Shown here one piece after another: positions 18,720 to 27,444 of a stretch of DNA of 64,000 bases. Origin of the DNA: Flavobacterium sp. W4I14 (lineage in GTDB: Bacteria; Bacteroidota; Bacteroidia; Sphingobacteriales; Sphingobacteriaceae); contig JAUSZU010000001.1 in the NCBI GenBank assembly GCA_030817875.1, forward strand, positions 4,588,001 to 4,652,000. Reading direction: 5' to 3'. Position 1 is the stretch's first letter. Each line of letters begins with the position of its first letter. A model generated the notes under the pieces. That model ran no database searches. It worked only from the letters and a program-made list of their open reading frames with translations, and was not told where the DNA came from. Both the position numbers and the translations under genes were made by a program.

Positions 18720-20174
18720 TTATTGTGGGGGATAAGCATAAAAAACCACACCTTCATTTGTCCACTCATTCTGTGGATATGGCCGACCTGGATCTGCCCC
18801 TAAGAAATGTGATCTTCCTGATCTGTGATGATAATATCTATATATTGGCACAGTGCCTGGTTGTTGTGTCGCATAAGCATAAAATTTTATTCCTCCGAAA
18901 TGCCAGTATGGGTCAGAACCTATGTTTCCGTTCCGATCCCAAAGACAATCATTTGTTGTGGGAGCCCAATATTCATAAACAGGTATAGTACCAGGGGCTT
19001 GCACCTTGAAAGCAGAAAAATAAGTTTGCTTATACTGCCAGCTTCCGTCACGGAGATATGGAATATTATTAATACTAAACTCATACCTCCAGACATTTAG
19101 ACCTGGACTATAATAAACTCCAACTGCAGACGGAACATACCTTTCCGGCACAATAATAAGCTGTCTATCAATAATATATTGTTCAACCGCAGCTTTTACC
19201 TGTTGTTTCTTAACTGGATCACTTATTAAATCTTCTAAGGCCATTAACCCATCCACACCAATATCAATCAAAGCTGCATTATCTTTATTACATGAGCTTT
19301 GCCAATTAGCAATATCTATTTTAACAGTACTATTGTCTAACGCTAACTGTCCAATCAAACCTTTAGTTCCATCCCCACCAACAGAATTATAATACAATTT
19401 CTGATTATAGTTTGAACTCGCATCTACACTATTTGTCGTCAAATCTGCATTTATATTAAAAATTTTAAGTGCAGTAATTTTCGCACCAGCTGTTGCCGCA
19501 TCTTCTCTTTTAGTACTATTAGTTTCGGCCTCATAGTTCACATCGAATTTGGCACCCAATTCGATATCAGTTAACACATGCGTTCCATAACGTTTAACTA
19601 AATCAGTTGCAGATAGTGATGTCAAGTCAGATTTAAATTGTTCTGTTAGGTAATTTTCGATAAGATTTTGTGTGGTATAATAGATCTTCATACCCTTTTG
19701 CTTAATCATTTTTCTAACAGTAGCATAAATATATTTTGATGAAACACTATCCTTTTTAGCAAAAGAAGCATTTAACTCTGCTTTAAATAATTTAGCCTTC
19801 TTAAGAAGATTTAAATCTAAAGTCAAATTATATTTTTGCGTCAATTTGTTAGAGTAACTTTCTGCATTTTCTCCGTATGAATATTGAAAGTAATCCCCAA
19901 CATCATCATTTTTCTTAAAGAGGCCGGGATTTTCAGCAACAAACTTTTCAATATTTAATACAGGTATTGTTGATGATTCTGCATTAGCCAATCTTCCAGT
20001 TACATCGTAACCATATCCTAGGACATGATATATCGGATGTCCAGTAAAGGCAAAGTTATGGTGATTGTTGGTTAATCCTTTCTCTTCTGCAAGTTCATTC
20101 TTCTTGCAACTGCTAAATGCTGCTGTAATTACGCACAGCAAGCAAATAATTTTTAATTTGTAATTGTTTTTCAT
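18720..20174 (-). CDS. MACPF (perforin-like) domain lipoprotein
   Basis: 484 residues. A lipoprotein signal ends FSSC with the lipidated cysteine at 23. The MACPF core spans about 70-310 and carries the signature RYGTHVLTDIELGAKF at 195-210. A helical DPVKKQQV linker leads to three C-terminal repeats (about 360-484) of the form PVYEYW...FYAYA / PIYRYYHHRSGRSHFLGAD...EGVVFYAY, similar to DUF5648-type modules, possibly glycan-binding. MACPF proteins oligomerise into pores; in Bacteroides, lipoprotein MACPFs are secreted antimicrobial toxins (BSAPs). No dedicated immunity gene is evident. It stands beside a decayed copy and a glycan locus. An antibacterial role is inference; the domain call is strong. 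Confidence 0.88.
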   Translation of the reverse strand: MKNNYKLKIICLLCVITAAFSSCKKNELAEEKGLTNNHHNFAFTGHPIYHVLGYGYDVTGRLANAESSTIPVLNIEKFVAENPGLFKKNDDVGDYFQYSYGENAESYSNKLTQKYNLTLDLNLLKKAKLFKAELNASFAKKDSVSSKYIYATVRKMIKQKGMKIYYTTQNLIENYLTEQFKSDLTSLSATDLVKRYGTHVLTDIELGAKFDVNYEAETNSTKREDAATAGAKITALKIFNINADLTTNSVDASSNYNQKLYYNSVGGDGTKGLIGQLALDNSTVKIDIANWQSSCNKDNAALIDIGVDGLMALEDLISDPVKKQQVKAAVEQYIIDRQLIIVPERYVPSAVGVYYSPGLNVWRYEFSINNIPYLRDGSWQYKQTYFSAFKVQAPGTIPVYEYWAPTTNDCLWDRNGNIGSDPYWHFGGIKFYAYATQQPGTVPIYRYYHHRSGRSHFLGADPGRPYPQNEWTNEGVVFYAYPPQ

Positions 20175-20198
20175 CAGTAATTATTGTTATTTTTTTTA

Positions 20199-20206
20199 CA
20201 AAACTA
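20199..20206 (-). promoter_or_regulatory. Candidate -7 element of the MACPF gene
   Basis: TAGTTTTG on the minus strand, 25 bp before the ATG, fits TAnnTTTG. The surrounding CTTGTCGGTAGTTT is duplicated before the decayed copy, where the last two bases of the box are changed. Confidence 0.4.
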
Positions 20207-20332
20207 CCGACAAGAAAAATTAATTATGATAATGAGCAGTTATCAATTTAACCATTAATCATACATTATCATTAATTAATAAGGCCAAATTTAAAGAGTT
20301 AATGCTACACACATATTGCTTGATATATAAAA

Positions 20333-21637
20333 TCAATTAATGTTTAATCTAAGTCGGTTTTCGATCATGCCAGCATTATTTTGAGTACTAAGCACTGAAG
20401 ATTGTGCGACTACATTTCCTTTTGAAATGCTGGCAGTTTTTTTTGGCACGATCTGTATTCTACCGCTAATTGCTGAAAGCGCAGCTTTTAAACATATTTC
20501 TTCAGGATCACCTAATATTGGATTACTAGATCCAACAACATTTAAATCTGGTTCCATTCCATTAAAGTAATCAGACCATCCTTGTGCATTTTTAATTCGG
20601 AAGCTGCTCAGATAAACATTATATTGATCTATATTAATCCCAAAGAAACCAACCGGTTTTCCATAAGTCTTTTCACCTATCAGCTTCACATTGAAATAAG
20701 GTTTTAAGCAATTGATCAATAATTCACTGGCCGATGCAGTTTCGCCTGATACGATCACATAGATATCTTTAATAGTTTCCAATCCTCCTTTTTTGCTAAA
20801 TCTATAAGTATTACCATTTTCGGTATAATCAACATCGGCCAATGTAGCCAAACGTCCGTTATAAATTACAGTTTTTCCATTCTCGTCCAGATAGGGTTGA
20901 TGACGCAAAATTGTCGCCTTACCGTTTTGGAGCGTGGAATTAAATTGTTCCGTGTACATTATTTTTCCGTTTAGTGTACCAGGCGCAATTAAATTCGCAA
21001 CATATTCGGCGGTTTCTACATAGCCGCCACCATTAGTACGCAAATCTAAAATGAGATAGGTAGGTTTATCAGTCAGCATTTCATTAAAAACCTGATCAAG
21101 CTTTGATTTAGCACTACTTAAAGCTGGAAAAGTTCCCAAAGCTATATAGGTAATAACTTTATCTTCATCGTGGATAATTCGGTTAGCTAAAACAGCTGCG
21201 CCATTTAGTATGCCAGCACGGGCACCTCCACCTGTACTTCGTCCCAATTGCAGATACGAATATTTAGGTACATTACTATAATTCGAAATTTCGAATGGTT
21301 TGCCCGTTACCAGGTTAATTTTAAATTGGGAAATATCAAAAAGTTCATTTCTAAGTGCACCTATTTCTGACTGGATATTACCATACTTTTCTCTTGGCTT
21401 AAAAGTACTATAACCAGGCAAAACATCATTCCATAAATAAACCTGTTTAGCATATAAAAAAATGGAATCGAGTGTAAATTCAGTCCTTGTGCCTGTGGTG
21501 GGCGAAACAATTTCATCCTCGTTTGTGTAAATTAGTCGCTCTTTTTCGCAAGAGGAACATGCCGATAGAATTAATAAGAAAATAACAGATTTTATTAATA
21601 TGCTATTTACAATATGATTATTGTTGTTAGTTTTCAA
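20333..21637 (-). CDS. S41 family C-terminal-processing-type peptidase, lipoprotein
   Basis: 434 residues from TTG 21637. The lipoprotein signal ends SACSSC. The tail-specific protease domain shows YLILDLRTNGGGYVETAEYVA, the nucleophile serine in VIVSGETASASELLINCL and the general-base lysine in GEKTYGKPVGFF. An N-terminal 'GGLRL'-type helical region with YLWNDVLP precedes it, as in many Bacteroidota S41 lipoproteins; no clear PDZ motif was seen. It should act in the periplasm or at the outer membrane. It is 158 bp upstream of the MACPF gene on the same strand, so a role in MACPF maturation is possible but unproven. Confidence 0.88.
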   Translation of the reverse strand: MKTNNNNHIVNSILIKSVIFLLILSACSSCEKERLIYTNEDEIVSPTTGTRTEFTLDSIFLYAKQVYLWNDVLPGYSTFKPREKYGNIQSEIGALRNELFDISQFKINLVTGKPFEISNYSNVPKYSYLQLGRSTGGGARAGILNGAAVLANRIIHDEDKVITYIALGTFPALSSAKSKLDQVFNEMLTDKPTYLILDLRTNGGGYVETAEYVANLIAPGTLNGKIMYTEQFNSTLQNGKATILRHQPYLDENGKTVIYNGRLATLADVDYTENGNTYRFSKKGGLETIKDIYVIVSGETASASELLINCLKPYFNVKLIGEKTYGKPVGFFGINIDQYNVYLSSFRIKNAQGWSDYFNGMEPDLNVVGSSNPILGDPEEICLKAALSAISGRIQIVPKKTASISKGNVVAQSSVLSTQNNAGMIENRLRLNIN

Positions 21638-21737
21638 TATTATAAGCTCAAGATTTAACTAAATTCAAACCATTTACAGGAATCATTATTTTTTCCCTAT
21701 AAATTAAATCCATAACAAATAAACACATTTTATTTAC

Positions 21738-21745
21738 TAATTTTG
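21738..21745 (+). promoter_or_regulatory. Candidate -7 element of the XRE regulator gene
   Basis: TAATTTTG matches TAnnTTTG 82 bp upstream of the XRE start within the divergent spacer 21638-21827. No TTG at the usual distance. Confidence 0.3.
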
Positions 21746-21827
21746 ACAATCCCTTATTATCATTCATTACTTATTGCAAATACAATGAGTAAATAAAAAA
21801 CACACATAATCATTACCGCTTCTCAAC

Positions 21828-22082
21828 ATGTTAGACATAGGGATTACCTTAAGAAGGTACAGAGACAGATACAATTATACACAACAATACGTTGCTGATG
21901 TTATCGGAATAAGCAGGGTTGCTTACAGAAAGTGGGAAAATAATGCGGTAGATTTTTCATTATCCCAATTAAATAAAATTGCCGAATTATATGGTATATC
22001 GATCCACGAGATCATCGTGCAATCTGATTTTAAAAAGAACAAAATAATTTCTCTCCAACAAAACAGACGTCAATATTATTGA
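21828..22082 (+). CDS. XRE family helix-turn-helix transcriptional regulator
   Basis: 84 residues: a lambda-repressor-like HTH (about 6-62) with ITLRRYRDRYNYTQQYVADV and GISRVAYRKWENNAVDFSLS as the recognition helices, and a short basic tail. It is small enough to contain only the DNA-binding domain. It is divergent from the S41 protease and MACPF genes and may control them from the shared 190-bp spacer. No antitoxin partner is visible next to it. Confidence 0.85.
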   Translation: MLDIGITLRRYRDRYNYTQQYVADVIGISRVAYRKWENNAVDFSLSQLNKIAELYGISIHEIIVQSDFKKNKIISLQQNRRQYY

Positions 22083-22123
22083 TACCCGTATATTATTTAT
22101 GCCCACTAAGCCTTTGGAAAAAA

Positions 22124-22375
22124 CTAAAACCGAATGGCCTCTATCGAATCATTTTTTGTAAGTATTTTACAAATACATTCTAAATCGAAATCAGGATAGG
22201 CTTGCAGAAATTTTTTATACTTGGTTGGATTAAACTGAACATCATTATACTTCACCTCGTAAGCAACTCCCTTTTCTAAGTGGCTTTCTACGATAAAATC
22301 TACTTCATTGCCATCGGCAGTACGCCAAAAGTGCAGATGAGCGGCATCGTAAGCTACCTCAATCTGAGCAGCAAC
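22124..22375 (-). pseudogene. C-terminal remnant of a DUF4143-type ATPase
   Basis: Read on the minus strand from 22375 to the TAG at 22124-22126, the frame gives AAQIEVAYDAAHLHFWRTADG, then NEVDFIVESH and GVAYEVKYND, the PD-(D/E)xK-like tail of AAA ATPases with a DUF4143 C-terminus. There is no start codon; an in-frame stop at 22376-22378 precedes it, and the ATPase part (some 300 residues) is absent. It is a truncated relic left between the XRE gene and the infB terminator. Full-length relatives are about 380-400 residues. Confidence 0.75.
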
Positions 22376-22392
22376 TTAAAAATTTATTAGCA

Positions 22393-22422
22393 CAAAAAAA
22401 AGTGGCCTTAAAAGGCCACTTT
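22393..22422 (-). terminator. Terminator of the rimP-nusA-infB operon
   Basis: AAAGTGGCCTT / AAGGCCACTTT is a perfect 11-bp inverted repeat, 22 bp past the infB stop. On the minus strand it is followed by eight T. Confidence 0.9.
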
Positions 22423-22444
22423 AAAATATATTTCTTTGAAAGAA

Positions 22445-25400
22445 TTACAGTTTTCTAGCTACTTCTACTTGTTCGTAAGCTTCTACGATATCGCCAACTT
22501 CGATGTTGTTAAAGTTTTGAATGTTTAAACCACACTCGTAACCTTTGTTCACTTCTTTCACATCATCTTTAAAGCGTTTTAACGATGCTAGTTCACCTGT
22601 GTATACTACAACACCATCTCTAACGATACGGATCTTGCTGTTACGGGTAATCTTACCATCCAATACCATACAACCTGCAATGGTCCCCACTTTAGTAATT
22701 TTGAAAGTCTCACGAATCTCAACGTTAGCCACAATTTTCTCTTCAAATTCTGGATCTAACATACCTTCCATTGCTGATTTAATCTCATTGATTGCATCGT
22801 AGATGATAGAATATAAGCGGATATCGATCTGTTCAGCTTCTGCAAGTTTACGTGCGCCTGTCGATGGACGAACCTGGAAACCGATAATAATCGCATCAGA
22901 AGCCGAAGCTAACAATACATCAGATTCTGAAATCTGACCAACACCTTTACTGATGATATTGATCTGAATCTGCTCAGTTGATAGTTTCAACAATGAATCG
23001 GCTAATGCCTCGATCGAACCATCCACATCACCTTTAACAATGATGTTAAGCTCTTTAAAGTTACCGATAGCCAAACGACGACCGATCTCATCCAATGTAA
23101 TGTGTTTCTGCGTACGTAATCCCTGCTCGCGTTGTAACTGCATACGTTTGTTTGCAATATCACGTGCTTCGGTTTCACTTTCTAAAGCATTAAATCTATC
23201 ACCTGCTGTAGGTGCACCTTGCATACCCAAAACCTGTACCGGTTGCGATGGGCCTGCGGATTCTACTTTAGCACCACGCTCGTTGGTTAATGCTTTTACA
23301 CGTCCGCTATAACTACCTGCTAAGATTGGATCTCCCACTCTTAATGTACCGGCCTGAACCAATACCGTAGTTACAATACCACGTCCTTTATCTAATGCCG
23401 ACTCAATTACAGTACCTGTAGCTCTCTTATTCGGATTCGCTTTCAGTTCTAATAATTCAGCTTCTAATAATACTTTATCTAAAAGTAAATCAACATTTAA
23501 CCCGCTTTTGCTCGAGATTTCCTGTGATTGATATTTACCACCCCAATCTTCAACCAAGATATTCATTACTGATAATTGCTCACGTACTTTATCTGCATTT
23601 GCACCTGGCTTATCTACTTTAGTGAAAGCAAATACCAATGGTACGCCTGCAGCCTGTGCGTGGTTAATCGCCTCTTTAGTTTGAGGCATCACCGCATCAT
23701 CAGCCGCGATAACAATAATGGCAATATCGGCAGCCTTAGCACCTCGTGCACGCATCGCTGTAAAGGCTTCGTGACCTGGAGTATCTAAGAAGGTTACTTT
23801 TTTACCGGTCGGTGTAGTTACCATGTAAGCACCAATGTGCTGGGTAATACCACCTGCCTCGCCAGCTACCACATTTGCCTTACGGATATAATCCAGCAAT
23901 GAGGTTTTACCGTGATCGACGTGACCCATAATCGTAACAACCGGAGCTCTTTCGATTAAATCTGCCTCGTTATCTTCTTCCTCAATTACATTTTCTTCAT
24001 CCTCATCTGGTTTAACGAATTGAATTTCGTAACCAAACTCATCTGCAACGATGGTTAAGGTTTCAGCATCTAAACGTTGGTTAATGGAAACGAACATACC
24101 GAGGCTCATACAAGTACCAATAATTTTGGTAACCGGTACATCCATCATGCTCGCTAACTCATTAGCCGTAACAAATTCTGTTACTTTTAATATTTTCGAT
24201 TGCGATTCAAGCTCATTTGCTGCCTCTTCTGCATTCGATGCTACATCATCACGTTTCTGACGACGTAATTTAGCACGTTGTGCAAATTTACCTGATTTAC
24301 CAGCACCACTTAAACGGGCAAGTGTTGCTTTAATCTGATCTTGAATTTCTTTCTCAGTAGGTTCTTCTTTAGGTCCGCTTGGTGTAGCATTTCTATTTTG
24401 GAAACCTGGTCTGTTATTGTTGTTATTCCTATTTCCTTGGTATGGGGTTCCGCCTTGTCCTGCTGGTCTGTTACCTTGGTATGGAGTTCCACCGCCTGGT
24501 CTGTTACCTTGATAAGGTGTACGAGGTTGTCCTGGTGTACCACTTTGACCTTGGCCCTGACCTGCAGGATTATTTTGTCCTTGCTGGCCTTGACCGCCGT
24601 GTTGACCTGGCTGGCCCGGTGCTCCTGGAGTTTTTTTGCGTTTACGCTTACGTTTAGCGGCTTCGCTATCGCTAGATGACGCCACTGGACCGTTCCTTCT
24701 ATCCGGTGTTGTTGGTAAAACAATTTTACCAATAATATTCGGACCAGTTAACTTAACAGTACGTGCTTTAATTACCTCAGGCTCGTTGCTTACCGGTTTT
24801 GCTTCAGCTGGCTTTTCTTCTACTTTAGGTTGTTCAACTGGTTTTACAGGCTCGGGTGCTTTAGCCACTGGTGGCTCTACAACTGGCGCTGGTGCAGCAG
24901 GTGTTTCTTCCTTTTTAACCTCAGCCGGTTTTTCTTCCGCTTTAGGTTGTTCAACTGGTTTTACAGGCTCAGGTGCTTTAACCACTGCCGGTTCTACAAC
25001 CGGTGCTGGTGCAGCAGGTATTTCTTCTTTCTTAGCCGGACGTGTTTTCGAGTTAAGATCATTTAAATCGATCTTTCCTACAATTTTAACCCCTGGTAAT
25101 CCAGTTTCTTCAACCTTATCTTCTGCCTTAGTTTCTTTTACCGGCTCTACTGCTGCCGCAGGGGCTGGTGTTGGCGCTGGCGTTTCTGCCTTAGGGGTTT
25201 CTACAACCTTTGGTTTCTCTACCGGAGGTGTAAATGATTGAGCATTTTTAATTAAAATCTCTTCATTTTTCTCAAAATCGGTATTCTTCTTCGGCGCTTC
25301 TACTGGCTTTTCAGTCTCAGGCTCGTCACGACGTATTTTACCAATCACTATTTGTTTGGCTTCTTCTCTTACGATCTTATCTCCCTGATACTCTTTCAAT

Positions 25401-25549
25401 AAGGCATTATACATGTCCCCCGTAAGTTTAAACATAGGGCTCTTCTCGGCAGAGAATCCCTTTTTGTTTAAAAACTCAACGGCCGTACCCATGCCTATAT
25501 TAAGTTCTTTAATAGCTTTAATTAAAATGATTGGTTTGTCGTCTGACAT
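22445..25549 (-). CDS. infB: Translation initiation factor IF-2
   Basis: 1034 residues, the long form typical of Bacteroidota. The first 60 residues are an IF2_N module, followed by a low-complexity region to about 400 rich in Pro, Ala, Glu and Lys, then Gly/Gln/Asn repeats (TPYQGNRPGG-type). The GTPase core begins with APVVTIMGHVDHGKTSLLDY (G1) and continues with GGITQHIGAY (G2), DTPGHEAF (G3) and FTKVDK (NKxD equivalent). Domains 2-4 finish the protein. IF-2 delivers initiator tRNA to the 30S subunit. It is the last gene of the operon, 62 bp after nusA. Confidence 0.97.
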   Translation of the reverse strand: MSDDKPIILIKAIKELNIGMGTAVEFLNKKGFSAEKSPMFKLTGDMYNALLKEYQGDKIVREEAKQIVIGKIRRDEPETEKPVEAPKKNTDFEKNEEILIKNAQSFTPPVEKPKVVETPKAETPAPTPAPAAAVEPVKETKAEDKVEETGLPGVKIVGKIDLNDLNSKTRPAKKEEIPAAPAPVVEPAVVKAPEPVKPVEQPKAEEKPAEVKKEETPAAPAPVVEPPVAKAPEPVKPVEQPKVEEKPAEAKPVSNEPEVIKARTVKLTGPNIIGKIVLPTTPDRRNGPVASSSDSEAAKRKRKRKKTPGAPGQPGQHGGQGQQGQNNPAGQGQGQSGTPGQPRTPYQGNRPGGGTPYQGNRPAGQGGTPYQGNRNNNNNRPGFQNRNATPSGPKEEPTEKEIQDQIKATLARLSGAGKSGKFAQRAKLRRQKRDDVASNAEEAANELESQSKILKVTEFVTANELASMMDVPVTKIIGTCMSLGMFVSINQRLDAETLTIVADEFGYEIQFVKPDEDEENVIEEEDNEADLIERAPVVTIMGHVDHGKTSLLDYIRKANVVAGEAGGITQHIGAYMVTTPTGKKVTFLDTPGHEAFTAMRARGAKAADIAIIVIAADDAVMPQTKEAINHAQAAGVPLVFAFTKVDKPGANADKVREQLSVMNILVEDWGGKYQSQEISSKSGLNVDLLLDKVLLEAELLELKANPNKRATGTVIESALDKGRGIVTTVLVQAGTLRVGDPILAGSYSGRVKALTNERGAKVESAGPSQPVQVLGMQGAPTAGDRFNALESETEARDIANKRMQLQREQGLRTQKHITLDEIGRRLAIGNFKELNIIVKGDVDGSIEALADSLLKLSTEQIQINIISKGVGQISESDVLLASASDAIIIGFQVRPSTGARKLAEAEQIDIRLYSIIYDAINEIKSAMEGMLDPEFEEKIVANVEIRETFKITKVGTIAGCMVLDGKITRNSKIRIVRDGVVVYTGELASLKRFKDDVKEVNKGYECGLNIQNFNNIEVGDIVEAYEQVEVARKL
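24800..25033 (-). repeat. Tandem 117-bp in-frame duplication inside infB
   Basis: Residues 173-211 and 212-250 of IF-2 are near-identical 39-residue units starting KKEEIPAAPAPVVEP and KKEETPAAPAPVVEP and each ending in an EEKPAE motif. DNA of both units is closely similar, indicating a recent tandem duplication in the disordered linker. Confidence 0.85.
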
Positions 25550-25611
25550 TTAGCTCCTGTTATTGTTTTTTATTTAATACAAAAGTAGTGTTTATTTGGC
25601 AATTACACCAC

Positions 25612-26856
25612 TTATTCAAATTCTGACTTCAAAATTTGAACCACTTCTTTAATGGTTTCCTCTTCAAGGTCGGTGCGTTTTACCAAATCTTCTACTGTAA
25701 GAGCTAATACACTCTTAGCAGTATCGCAACCGATAGCCTTTAATTCATCAATGATCCAGCTATCAATCTCATCTGAGAATTCTTCTAAATCAACATCCTC
25801 ATCGCTTTCTTCTCCAGCTTCGCGATACACATCAATTTCATAGCCAGTTAACTTACCAGCCAGTTTAATATTGTGTCCTCCACGTCCAATTGCCAATGAA
25901 ACCTGATCTGGTTTTAAGTAAACCGATGCATGTTTAGTTTCATCATCCAATTTAATAGAAGTGATTTTTGCCGGGCTTAAAGCACGGGTAATGTATAATG
26001 AAATATTATTTGTGAAATTAATCACATCAATGTTTTCGTTTTTCAATTCGCGAACGATACCGTGAATACGTGACCCTTTCATACCCACACATGCTCCAAC
26101 CGGATCGATACGGTCATCGTACGATTCAACAGCCACTTTAGCACGCTCTCCTGGTTCACGAACAATTTTCTTAATGGTAATTAAACCGTCGAAAATTTCT
26201 GGAACTTCCTGTTCGAACAGGCGTTGCAAAAATTCTGGTGCTGTTCTCGAGATGATAATTTTAGGATTGGCATTGATCATTTCTACTTTAGAGATTACTG
26301 CTCTTACAGAATCGCCTTTTTTGAAATAATCTGCTGGAATCTGCTCTGTTTTAGGCATTAAAAGTTCGTTACCTTCATCATCTAAAACTAAAGTTTCTTT
26401 CTTCCAAACCTGGTAAACTTCACCTGTTACGATTTCGCCTACTCTATCTTTATATTTTTTGAAGATTTCGTCTTTCTCTAATTCCAATACTTTAGAAACC
26501 AAAGTTTGACGGGCAGCTAAAATTGCTCTACGGCCAAAGCTTTCTAAGGTAATTTGCTCGATATAATCATCGCCAACTTCTAAAGTACTGTCTAATTTAG
26601 AAACTTCAGCAAGCTCGATCTCTAAATCATCATCCTCAGAAAACCCATCTTCCATTACTTTTCTCGTTCTCCAGATCTCCAAATCCCCGTTATCCGGATT
26701 CACGATAACATCACAGTTTTCGTCTGTTCCGTATTTTTTACGCAACATGCTACGAAAAACTTCTTCCAGCACACTGATCACCGTTGGGCGATCTATATTT
26801 TTGAAATCTTTAAACTCTTGAAAAGAGTCGATCAAATTAATTGTTGTAGTACTCAT
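25612..26856 (-). CDS. nusA: Transcription termination/antitermination factor NusA
   Basis: 414 residues: N-terminal RNA-polymerase-binding domain (1-130), S1 domain (about 135-200, VGEIVTGEVYQVWKKETLVL), then two KH domains with ACVGMKGSRIHGIVREL and VSLAIGRGGHNIKLAGKLTG. An acidic stretch (EESDEDVDLEEFSDE) leads to a short helix-hairpin-helix C-terminal region (IGCDTAKSVLALTVEDLVKR). It modulates pausing, termination and rRNA antitermination. It sits between rimP (2 bp) and infB, the near-universal order. Confidence 0.96.
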   Translation of the reverse strand: MSTTTINLIDSFQEFKDFKNIDRPTVISVLEEVFRSMLRKKYGTDENCDVIVNPDNGDLEIWRTRKVMEDGFSEDDDLEIELAEVSKLDSTLEVGDDYIEQITLESFGRRAILAARQTLVSKVLELEKDEIFKKYKDRVGEIVTGEVYQVWKKETLVLDDEGNELLMPKTEQIPADYFKKGDSVRAVISKVEMINANPKIIISRTAPEFLQRLFEQEVPEIFDGLITIKKIVREPGERAKVAVESYDDRIDPVGACVGMKGSRIHGIVRELKNENIDVINFTNNISLYITRALSPAKITSIKLDDETKHASVYLKPDQVSLAIGRGGHNIKLAGKLTGYEIDVYREAGEESDEDVDLEEFSDEIDSWIIDELKAIGCDTAKSVLALTVEDLVKRTDLEEETIKEVVQILKSEFE

Positions 26857-26858
26857 TT

Positions 26859-27323
26859 TTACTTAAATGAAATTAACACACTTGTTTCTAATATATCATT
26901 AAACGGAACAGCTGTTTGAATTGCTACCGCCTTTTTCCCTTTTTCTTTAACCGATTCTTCAATCAGCAGATTATTATCTGTAACCGATAGCAGTTTCCCT
27001 TCTTTTTTTGATCCTTCTTTCAGCTTAATGCTTACTGTACGGCCAATATTTTTATTGTATTGACGGATTAATTTTAAAGGCTCACCAACACCGGGCGAAG
27101 AAACTTCTAAATTATAAGCCTGTTCTATTGCGTTTTCTTCTTCGAGATGAAAACCAACGTGTCTGCTTATGGCCACACAATCCTGTATGCTAATACCTTC
27201 GTCGCCATCAACATGGATAATTAATTTATTGTTTGGCAACATTTTCACCTCAACCAGAAACAGCTCTGGCCGATCTGCTATTTTTTCCTCAACGAGGGCT
27301 GCAACTCTCTTTTCTACCTGCAT
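26859..27323 (-). CDS. rimP: Ribosome maturation factor RimP
   Basis: 154 residues with the RimP N-domain (LFLVEVKMLPNNKLIIHVDGDEGIS, then CVAISRHVGFHLE) and the SSPGVGEPLKLIRQY motif typical of the family, followed by the SH3-like C-domain. It assists 30S subunit assembly. First gene of the rimP-nusA-infB operon; its stop is 2 bp from the nusA ATG. Confidence 0.95.
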   Translation of the reverse strand: MQVEKRVAALVEEKIADRPELFLVEVKMLPNNKLIIHVDGDEGISIQDCVAISRHVGFHLEEENAIEQAYNLEVSSPGVGEPLKLIRQYNKNIGRTVSIKLKEGSKKEGKLLSVTDNNLLIEESVKEKGKKAVAIQTAVPFNDILETSVLISFK

Positions 27324-27346
27324 ATTTTAACCTGATTTCATAGAAA

Positions 27347-27365
27347 AAGGGGACACTGTCCCCTT
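27347..27365 (-). promoter_or_regulatory. Terminator-like hairpin in the rimP leader
   Basis: AAGGGGAC and GTCCCCTT form an 8-bp perfect stem with a three-base loop; on the minus strand TTTTTC follows. It lies between the best rimP promoter (27387-27416) and the rimP ATG at 27323, so the operon message would carry it in its 5' leader. It could instead end transcription from the lipoprotein gene upstream. Confidence 0.6.
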
Positions 27366-27386
27366 CTCTTTTCTTCGATTACGATG

Positions 27387-27416
27387 CAAATGTAGTAATT
27401 TTTTAGAAAAAATCAA
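27387..27416 (-). promoter_or_regulatory. Promoter of the rimP-nusA-infB operon
   Basis: Minus strand TTG (27414-27416), 19-bp spacer, TACATTTG (27387-27394): an ideal match to the Bacteroidota -33/-7 consensus. It is 64 bp before the rimP start and downstream of the lipoprotein gene stop. Confidence 0.75.
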
Positions 27417-27444
27417 ACACTTGCGCTAATTATTATGCTGATTA

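Noticed and set aside
21828..22375. Toxin-antitoxin pair made of the XRE gene and the following sequence
   Set aside because: The downstream sequence is on the other strand and is a truncated DUF4143 relic without a start; no small toxin partner is present.
24636..25241. A 201-codon open frame on the + strand opposite infB rich in Gly, Ser, Thr and Ala
   Set aside because: It is the antisense shadow of the Pro/Ala/Glu/Lys repeats of IF-2; the composition mirrors the real gene and there is no start signal.
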